From an uncultured Treponema sp. (GTDB lineage Bacteria; Spirochaetota; Spirochaetia; Treponematales; Treponemataceae), in assembly GCA_934691925.1 (NCBI GenBank), contig CAKUTI010000033.1:1-19447 (forward strand): DNA of 19,447 nt. Reading direction: 5' to 3'. A program made the translations under genes and the position numbers. Below, piece by piece: positions 8,293-13,644 of this stretch (positions within the stretch are counted from its first letter, which is position 1; each line of letters starts with the position of its first letter). The notes beneath the pieces are model-generated. The model saw only the letters and a list, made by a program, of their open reading frames with translations. It searched no databases and was not told the origin of the DNA.

Positions 8293-9108
8293 AACCCATT
8301 TTTCAATAAAGTCCGCCACGCCGTCCTCGTTGTTGGTCTTTTCAGTGACGAAGCTGGCGAGCTTTTTTATCTGCTCATTGCCGTTTTTCATTGCGACTCC
8401 GTAGCCGCACTTTGTTATCATGCTTTCATCGTTCATGCTGTCTCCGAACGCCATTGTTGTCCCTGCGTCAATTCCGATATATTTTGAAAGCCACAAAATC
8501 GACTCGCCTTTTCCGCATCTTGGAGGAAGGATTTCAAGAAAATAAGGCTTGCTTGTAAAAATCACAGCCTTGTCGCCAAGACTAGATTTAAGTTTTTCCT
8601 GCAAAACCAGAAGCTTTTCAGGCTCGCCCGGAATCAGCATCTTGTAAAAATCCTTGTTCAAAAGCTCACCGTAGTTTTCAGCTTCTTTTCCTTTCAGACC
8701 GCACATCGTAACGTCGCGTAGAGTCCATTCCGTCTCCTTGCTGTAGAAAACCGTGTCCTCGGAATAGACTTCGGTCTCAAACCCCATTTTTTTCGCTTCA
8801 GAATGAACATAATGAAGAATCTCCGGCTGGACAGTCCTCTTGTAAATCTGAAGCCGCTTGTGCATATCAAAAATCGAGCAGCCGTTTATCGAGATAACAT
8901 ATTTTCCGGTCTCAAGAGCGGCAATATTAAGACGGCTCACAAAAGGCTTTATTCCGTCCTCGGCGCGCCCTGAACACAATACAACATAAATTCCGCGCTG
9001 GGCGCATCGCCTTAAAACTTCAACATTTCTGTCGCTTATTTTTCTCTCGTCGTTCAAAAGAGTGTCGTCCAAGTCGAACGCCATTAAATTTACTTTGAGT
9101 TTTTCCAT
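8287..9108 (-). CDS. Cof-type HAD-superfamily phosphatase
   Basis: 273 residues, the usual length of the Cof/YbjI/YidA group. HAD motif I is AFDLDDTLL, with nucleophile Asp12 and acid/base Asp14. Motif II is the Ser in VLCSGR. A C2-type cap occupies about 85-190. Motif III is the Lys in RCGKGESI, and motif IV is FGDSMND. These enzymes remove phosphate from sugar phosphates, flavin or cofactor precursors; the substrate cannot be read from sequence. The start codon faces the divergent membrane-protein gene across only 38 bases. No ribosome site is present; an extended -10 box ends six bases upstream. Confidence 0.93.
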   Translation of the reverse strand: MEKLKVNLMAFDLDDTLLNDERKISDRNVEVLRRCAQRGIYVVLCSGRAEDGIKPFVSRLNIAALETGKYVISINGCSIFDMHKRLQIYKRTVQPEILHYVHSEAKKMGFETEVYSEDTVFYSKETEWTLRDVTMCGLKGKEAENYGELLNKDFYKMLIPGEPEKLLVLQEKLKSSLGDKAVIFTSKPYFLEILPPRCGKGESILWLSKYIGIDAGTTMAFGDSMNDESMITKCGYGVAMKNGNEQIKKLASFVTEKTNNEDGVADFIEKWVL

Positions 9109-9114
9109 GATTTT

Positions 9115-9123
9115 ATTATATCA
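9115..9123 (-). promoter_or_regulatory. Extended -10 promoter of the HAD phosphatase gene
   Basis: Read on the minus strand, TGA followed by TATAAT (9123-9115), an extended -10 element. Six bases follow before the ATG at 9108. No -35 hexamer is recognisable, as is common with extended -10 promoters. A leaderless transcript is implied. Confidence 0.5.
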
Positions 9124-9130
9124 CTTTTTA

Positions 9131-9139
9131 TGATAAAAT
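9131..9139 (+). promoter_or_regulatory. Extended -10 promoter of the Gx-transporter/hrpB operon
   Basis: TGA followed by TAAAAT (9131-9139), seven bases before the GTG start at 9147. It stands back to back with the phosphatase promoter inside a 38-base divergent gap, so there is no room for a conventional leader and ribosome site on either side. Confidence 0.42.
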
Positions 9140-9146
9140 CTTCCTT

Positions 9147-9719
9147 GTGTGTGGCTCAAAACTAAAACAAACGCAAGGCAGCAAAAGAACAAAGTTGATA
9201 ACATTCTTTTCCGCGCTCTGCCTTTTTCTTTCCGCAGTTGAATATGCGATTCCAAAGCCGCTTCCGTTTCTTCGCCTCGGCCTTGCGAACCTTCCGATAA
9301 TTCTTTCGCTTTCAGTTCTCACAAAAAAGGAAATCGCGCTTGTCGTTTTTTTCAAGATTGTCGCCCAGGGAGTGATTTCAGGAACTCTTTTCTCGTACAT
9401 TTTTGTCTTTTCTGCGGCAGGCTCGTTCTCGTCCGCGCTCGCGATGATTCTCATTTACGCAGTTTTCAAGTCAAGAATCAGCTCTGTCGGAATCAGCCTT
9501 GCCGGAGCTTTGGCAAACAACTGTGCGCAGCTTTTAGTCGCAAGATTTTTTCTTTTCGGGAAAAACGCGAAATACATCGCGCCGGTTCTTCTTGTCACGG
9601 GATTTACGACAGGCGCAGTTCTTGGAATTTTCACCGAGATTTTCAGGCAAAAAAGCAGATGGCTAAGGCTCATTGAAGCAGAAAACGCAACCGAAAACTG
9701 CAAAGAAGAGGATTTATGA
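9147..9719 (+). CDS. Gx transporter / heptaprenyl diphosphate synthase component I family membrane protein
   Basis: 190 residues from a GTG at 9147. About five hydrophobic segments follow a short basic N-terminus. The family signature is the PKPLPFLRLGLANLP stretch near residues 31-47, followed by KIVAQGVISGTLFS and a final GFTTGAVLGIFTE. This Pfam group (Hpre_diP_synt_I, now often called Gx transporter) resembles the substrate-binding S components of ECF transporters. Its true substrate is unknown and the prenyl-synthase name is historical. No in-frame ATG is available and no Shine-Dalgarno sequence precedes the GTG, so the start rests on the promoter placement. It overlaps the next gene by four bases (ATGA). 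Confidence 0.8.
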   Translation: MCGSKLKQTQGSKRTKLITFFSALCLFLSAVEYAIPKPLPFLRLGLANLPIILSLSVLTKKEIALVVFFKIVAQGVISGTLFSYIFVFSAAGSFSSALAMILIYAVFKSRISSVGISLAGALANNCAQLLVARFFLFGKNAKYIAPVLLVTGFTTGAVLGIFTEIFRQKSRWLRLIEAENATENCKEEDL

Positions 9720-10141
9720 TTTCAGCGATTGTTCTCTGGGCATTTGTGATTCTGTTTTTCATTATTGCCTCAATAAAGCGAAAAAAGGTGAGAATTCTTC
9801 CGTCGGTTTTTATAACGCTCACAATTGTTTTTTTCGCGCTTCTGTCTCAGCACGGAAAAGTCTTATTAACGTTCGGTAGTTTTAGAATAACTTCCGACTC
9901 ATTGTTCTTAGGATTAAGAAGAAGCGGAATCTTAGTCGGAATGGTTTTTCTGTCGCAAATAATAATCAGCCCAAGATTAAAGCTGCCCGGAAAAGCCGGA
10001 AAATTTCTAAAGCAAGTTTTTTACTGGCTGGAAGAACTAACGAATGTTAGGCTAAAATTTAGACCGAAACACATAATCGAGACTTTAGACAACAGACTTT
10101 GTGAAATCTGGCTAAAGGAAGAAGACTCAAATGAGAAATGA
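9716..10141 (+). CDS. Small membrane protein, possibly ECF T-component-like
   Basis: 141 residues with hydrophobic segments at about 3-20, 29-45 and 69-86, then a basic amphipathic C-terminus. The middle stretch (LFLGLRRSGILVGMVFLS) recalls the transmembrane part of EcfT/CbiQ proteins, but the protein is about half their length and the resemblance is by eye. Its position directly after an S-component-like gene, overlapping by four bases, makes a transport partner plausible. It overlaps hrpB by 11 bases, so the three genes form one operon. Two copies of the 16-bp dyad repeat lie inside it, at 9865 and 10036. Confidence 0.6.
   Translation: MISAIVLWAFVILFFIIASIKRKKVRILPSVFITLTIVFFALLSQHGKVLLTFGSFRITSDSLFLGLRRSGILVGMVFLSQIIISPRLKLPGKAGKFLKQVFYWLEELTNVRLKFRPKHIIETLDNRLCEIWLKEEDSNEK
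9865..9880. repeat. Dyad repeat copy 1 (ATTAACGTTCGGTAGT)
   Basis: Two or three bases differ from ACTAACGTTCGTTAGT. It is in coding sequence and reads Leu-Thr-Phe-Gly-Ser. This is the only clear copy with TT rather than AA at the centre on the coding strand of its gene, apart from degenerate copy 4. Confidence 0.5.
10036..10051. repeat. Dyad repeat copy 2 (ACTAACGAATGTTAGG)
   Basis: Inverted repeat CTAAC/GTTAG around GAAT. Two bases differ from ACTAACGAACGTTAGT. It is read as Leu-Thr-Asn-Val-Arg near the C-terminus of the small membrane protein. Confidence 0.6.
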
Positions 10142-12629
10142 AATTGAAAATCTTCCGATTTCGCCGTTTCTAAATGAAATCTGCGAGAACCTGAAAAATT
10201 CGCCGTCGCGCGCCTTGATTCTGACAGCGGAAACTGGAGCCGGAAAATCAACAGCAGTTCCAGTCGCTCTTCTTGAAAATTTCAAGGGAAAAATCCTTAT
10301 GCTCGAGCCGCGCCGCCTTGCCGCCACAGCGATTGCGGACAGAATTTCAAGCATTCTCGGCGAGGAGACAGGAAAAACGGCAGGATACCGGCTTCATCTT
10401 GACTCAAAGACAAGCAGGGAAACAAGGCTTGAAGTCGTAACGGAAGCGATTCTGATAAGAATGTTGCAGTCAGATCCGCTTCTGGAGAAAATCAACGTTA
10501 TTGTTCTGGACGAATTCCACGAGCGTTCAGTCTACTCGGACCTTGCGCTCGCTTTTCTAAAGGAGACAATGCAACTCCGCGACGACCTTTTTATAATCGT
10601 GATGAGCGCGACTATAAACTGCCAATCGGTAGCTGAATATTTGGGAAACGGAAATCTTCCCGCAAGCATAATGAAAATTCCGGGCAGACTTTTCCCTGTT
10701 GAAATAGAATACAGAGAAAATGAAAGCGTCTCAAAAGCAATAGAATCAGTTGTTGAAGATTTGAATTTGAAAACAACTAACGAAAGTTCGTTATCATCTA
10801 AAAACAATTTTCCGCAGTCAATTCTAGTTTTTCTGCCGGGAATTTATGAAATCAGAAAAGTAAAATCGGAGCTTGAAGACGAAAATATTCAGGCAGAAAT
10901 ATTGATTCTCCACAGCTCGGTTTCGCTTTCAGAGCAAAGAAAAGCGCTTTCTCCGTCAAAAGACTCAAAAACCAGAGTGATTCTTTCCTCAGCAATCGCA
11001 GAGACATCGCTTACAGTTCCAGATGTGTCGGTTGTGATTGACTCGGGATTCTCGCGGACTAAAAAAATCGACCTGAACACTGGAATGGAAAAGCTCGTGA
11101 CTGAACGGGAGTCCCTTTTCAGCGCAGACCAGCGCACAGGACGTGCCGGACGTGTAAAAGCAGGAAAATGCATTCGCTTGTGGAACAAAAACGAGCCTCG
11201 GGTTCTGCAAAATCCGCCTGAAATTTTGCGCACGGACTTGTCGGAACTAGTTCTTGAATGTGCCGCCTGGGGAGTCACTGAAAAATCAAAGCTCATCTGG
11301 CTTACAGAGCCTTCGGACTCTTCATGGGAAAATGCAAAATCGCTTCTTCAAAATCTCGGCTGCCTTGACCAAGAAAACGCGAAAATAACAGAAAAAGGAA
11401 AAGCCGTTCTTTCGCTAGGGCTAACACCGCGCCTTGCCTGCGTCGCGCTTGCGGCAAGACCAAAAAATATCTCATCTGTAACAGAGTTTTCAGAATACAA
11501 GGATGCAGGCGAAAACCAAAAAAGGCAGTTCGAGCAAGACTTAGCAAAAAGGCTTTCGCGCGCTTACCAAAATCTAAAAATAAAGGAAGAATCCGCTTCA
11601 AAAAATCCTGCGCTTGCCGGATTTCCAGACAGGCTCGCAAAGCTCGAAGCAACCGAAAAAGACTTCGCGGAATATCAGTTCCCGTCGGGAAGAAAGGCGA
11701 TTCTTAACCGTGAGAATTTAAGGCAGAAAAACCTTTCATCATTTCCGGAATGGCTAATCGGAGTTGACGTTGCCGCAAGCTCCATAGCCGGAACAGCTGG
11801 AAAAATACGCGCGTTCGAGACAATAGCAAAAGACGATGTGGAAAAATTTCTTGAAGAACATTCTGTCTCTCTTTCAAAAACCGAAGCTTTTCTTTCTGAA
11901 CACAGCTTGGCGGCAAAAACTTGCACGGCAAAATCTTTTGGAAAAATCAAATTGTCAGAAAAAAAAGAAACGCCTGAAATTCAAAAATCCGCTCTTGCAA
12001 TCTGCAAATTTATAGAAGAAAACGGGATATTTAAGCTACCTTTCGATAGTCAAACTGCAAACGCACTGCTTGATGAAAAAACGAAAAATTTCTTGCTTAG
12101 AGCTGAATTTTTCATCACACATTCAAAATCAGACGAAGTTACAAATAAAGATGATAAAAATTCCCTTGCCTATAAATATTTGAACCTAAACAAACTAACG
12201 AACGATTGGCTTTTACCATTTATCAGCTCTCCAAAAATCGACTCAAAAACAATCTACGAATCCCTTTACTGGTTCTTGGACGGCACGAAAATAGACGAGA
12301 AAGTTCCTTTGAATATTACACTACCGAACGGTCGTAAAACAAAAATAATCTACACAAGAATAAAGTCGCCTGTAGATTCCGATTTAGGAACATCTTTAAT
12401 CCAGCCGTCAATCGAAATCATAATCCAGAGGATTTTCGGCTGCTTTGAAACTCCCAAAATTCTTGGCGAGCCAGCGCTTCTAAAACTTCTTTCCCCGGCT
12501 TCGCGTCCGCTGCAAATAACCGACGACTTGGCGCATTTTTGGACAAGCACTTGGCCCGAAATCTGCAAGGAAATGAAAGGAAGATACCCGAAACACAACT
12601 GGGACTACCGAACGGTAGAAAAAGACTAA
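10131..12629 (+). CDS. hrpB: HrpB-type DEAH-box ATP-dependent helicase
   Basis: 832 residues, the usual length for HrpB. Walker A is TGAGKST (Lys39). Motif II is DEFH at 127-130 with the HrpB-typical ERS after it. Motif III is MSAT, and motif VI is QRTGRAGR in the second RecA domain at about 170-375. The HA2/ratchet region follows, then the HrpB-specific C-terminal domain with the conserved DLAHFW and KGRYPKHNW near the end. HrpB is a putative RNA helicase of unclear role. The final residues after KHNW (DYRTVEKD) replace the usual Pro/Asp-rich tail and are encoded by a dyad-repeat copy. Four more copies interrupt variable segments. The gene overlaps its upstream neighbour by 11 bases and the convergent DUF1848 gene by four. 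Confidence 0.93.
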   Translation: MRNEIENLPISPFLNEICENLKNSPSRALILTAETGAGKSTAVPVALLENFKGKILMLEPRRLAATAIADRISSILGEETGKTAGYRLHLDSKTSRETRLEVVTEAILIRMLQSDPLLEKINVIVLDEFHERSVYSDLALAFLKETMQLRDDLFIIVMSATINCQSVAEYLGNGNLPASIMKIPGRLFPVEIEYRENESVSKAIESVVEDLNLKTTNESSLSSKNNFPQSILVFLPGIYEIRKVKSELEDENIQAEILILHSSVSLSEQRKALSPSKDSKTRVILSSAIAETSLTVPDVSVVIDSGFSRTKKIDLNTGMEKLVTERESLFSADQRTGRAGRVKAGKCIRLWNKNEPRVLQNPPEILRTDLSELVLECAAWGVTEKSKLIWLTEPSDSSWENAKSLLQNLGCLDQENAKITEKGKAVLSLGLTPRLACVALAARPKNISSVTEFSEYKDAGENQKRQFEQDLAKRLSRAYQNLKIKEESASKNPALAGFPDRLAKLEATEKDFAEYQFPSGRKAILNRENLRQKNLSSFPEWLIGVDVAASSIAGTAGKIRAFETIAKDDVEKFLEEHSVSLSKTEAFLSEHSLAAKTCTAKSFGKIKLSEKKETPEIQKSALAICKFIEENGIFKLPFDSQTANALLDEKTKNFLLRAEFFITHSKSDEVTNKDDKNSLAYKYLNLNKLTNDWLLPFISSPKIDSKTIYESLYWFLDGTKIDEKVPLNITLPNGRKTKIIYTRIKSPVDSDLGTSLIQPSIEIIIQRIFGCFETPKILGEPALLKLLSPASRPLQITDDLAHFWTSTWPEICKEMKGRYPKHNWDYRTVEKD
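10776..10794. repeat. Dyad repeat copy 3 (ACTAACGAA-AG-TTCGTTATC)
   Basis: A perfect inverted repeat TAACGAA/TTCGTTA (10778-10793) around AG; the two half-sites of the family are set apart by two extra bases. It is read as Thr-Asn-Glu-Ser-Ser-Leu inside a polar, poorly conserved loop of HrpB. Confidence 0.65.
12035..12050. repeat. Degenerate dyad repeat copy 4 (GCTACCTTTCGATAGT)
   Basis: It matches CTACCGTTCGGTAGT at 13 of 15 positions. It is in hrpB and reads Leu-Pro-Phe-Asp-Ser. This is the weakest of the accepted copies and could be chance. Confidence 0.35.
12194..12209. repeat. Dyad repeat copy 5 (ACTAACGAACGATTGG)
   Basis: The first 11 bases match the consensus ACTAACGAACGTTAGT exactly; the right arm is decayed. 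It is read as Leu-Thr-Asn-Asp in hrpB. Confidence 0.5.
12320..12335. repeat. Dyad repeat copy 6 (ACTACCGAACGGTCGT)
   Basis: ACCG/CGGT around AA. Compared with the AAC/GTT type, both arms have changed together (A to C on the left, T to G on the right), which keeps the dyad. It is read as Leu-Pro-Asn-Gly-Arg in hrpB. Confidence 0.55.
12604..12619. repeat. Dyad repeat copy 7 (ACTACCGAACGGTAGA)
   Basis: A perfect 6-bp inverted repeat CTACCG/CGGTAG around AA. It encodes Tyr-Arg-Thr-Val-Glu at the extreme C-terminus of HrpB, in a third reading frame relative to copies 2 and 3, and lies seven bases before the stop codon. Confidence 0.65.
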
Positions 12630-13552
12630 AACAAGTACAGCTGCAAATCTCGAAAACTTTCCTGCTTGGCCTCGCTTACAATATCGTCAGGGCTTGACTC
12701 TCCAATCAAAAAAGAAGACTTTGGATTGTGCCGGGCAAAATTCTTTCTAACAAGATTCTCGTCGTAATTCGCATAGCAATATCTGCAAAGATGCGGGCAG
12801 CAGTTATAATAGGCAATATCTCGCATTGGAAGGCACTCGCAGTGCTTTCTAAGATTCTGCACGCCGCACTTCAACAAACGTTCGTTAGTAACTTTTTCAA
12901 CAATTTCTTTTGAGACGCACGTGCCTTTTTTCACTCCGTATGGCGAAAGGTCCAACTTTTCCGCGCAGGCCTCAACTTCAATTCCATATTCAAAGGCGAT
13001 TCTTGAAAAGCTCCCGGCAATGAATTTCTGGTCATCCTCGCTCACTTCCTTCAATTCTGGAAAATTTCTTTTTGTCTTTGAGTACAAGTCAACAAAACTG
13101 ATAACACAGCGGCTTGTATAAGGCGAAAGCGCGGCGCACATCTTCTTGAACTCGCGGATATGAGAAGCCACAGTGTAAGTTGAATCGACAAAAATCGGGT
13201 CGTATCTCCAGCAGATTTTCTCCTTTCCGATTTTTTGTGAAAGCCTAGCAAACGACTCAATCACCTTGCTCTTTTCAGGAACATTCGGCTCGATTTCTTT
13301 CTTGTAAGGCGTAATTGTAACAAAAAAATAAATTCCAAAGCCTTTAAGCTCGTCCAATCGCGGAATTATCGGCGCAGGATTCTTCGTGCAGAAAACAATG
13401 CAGTCAACGGTTTTCTGGTCAAGACGGTAGCGCGTAACTTTCTGAGGAGCATAAGGATTTCTAACATCGGCAAAGCCCGCGCGGACACGGTTCAAAAACC
13501 ATTCGGAATAGAAAGCCGGAATGTCAGTCCGCCCGGAAGCAAAGATAATCAT
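12626..13552 (-). CDS. DUF1848 family protein with C-terminal CxxxCxxC cluster
   Basis: 308 residues, matching the DUF1848 family by its start (MIIFASGRTDIPAFYSEWF), by FCTKNPAPI, by the WRYDPIF motif in the middle, and by the cysteine-rich C-terminus. There Cys252, Cys256 and Cys259 form CPHLCRYCYAN, the CxxxCxxC spacing of radical-SAM enzymes. It sits unusually near the C-terminus, with several extra cysteines before it (CGVQNLRKHCEC). An Fe-S cluster is likely; the reaction is unknown. No ribosome site precedes the ATG at 13552; a TATAAT lies six bases upstream. A dyad-repeat copy encodes Thr-Asn-Glu-Arg just before the cysteine region. The stop codon overlaps that of hrpB by four bases, tail to tail. 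Confidence 0.88.
   Translation of the reverse strand: MIIFASGRTDIPAFYSEWFLNRVRAGFADVRNPYAPQKVTRYRLDQKTVDCIVFCTKNPAPIIPRLDELKGFGIYFFVTITPYKKEIEPNVPEKSKVIESFARLSQKIGKEKICWRYDPIFVDSTYTVASHIREFKKMCAALSPYTSRCVISFVDLYSKTKRNFPELKEVSEDDQKFIAGSFSRIAFEYGIEVEACAEKLDLSPYGVKKGTCVSKEIVEKVTNERLLKCGVQNLRKHCECLPMRDIAYYNCCPHLCRYCYANYDENLVRKNFARHNPKSSFLIGESSPDDIVSEAKQESFRDLQLYLF
12874..12889. repeat. Dyad repeat copy 8 (ACAAACGTTCGTTAGT)
   Basis: One base from ACTAACGTTCGTTAGT. On the coding (minus) strand it has AA at the centre and reads Thr-Asn-Glu-Arg in the DUF1848 protein, upstream of its cysteine cluster. Confidence 0.65.
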
Positions 13553-13558
13553 AAAAAG

Positions 13559-13564
13559 ATTATA
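13559..13564 (-). promoter_or_regulatory. -10 box of the DUF1848 gene, leaderless arrangement
   Basis: On the minus strand TATAAT (13564-13559), then six bases, then the ATG at 13552. The -35 region 17 bases upstream reads TTTCCT, a weak match. The box lies directly downstream of the htpG terminator, which makes this a new transcription unit. Confidence 0.48.
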
Positions 13565-13592
13565 GAAGAAAAACGGATTGTAGGAAATTGAA

Positions 13593-13632
13593 ATAAAAAA
13601 AGCGGCGGTTTTAAGAAGCTAAAACCGCCGCT
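13593..13632 (-). terminator. Intrinsic terminator of htpG
   Basis: A perfect 13-bp inverted repeat (13601-13613 and 13620-13632) with core AGCGGCGG and a six-base loop. On the minus strand it is followed by six T. A run of eight T also lies on the plus-strand side, so it could stop transcription both ways. Confidence 0.92.
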
Positions 13633-13644
13633 AATTTTTTTTGC

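Noticed and set aside
11411..11419. TTCGCTAGG in hrpB as another dyad-repeat copy
   Set aside because: Only half a site matches; the other arm is unrelated and the codons are natural for the protein.
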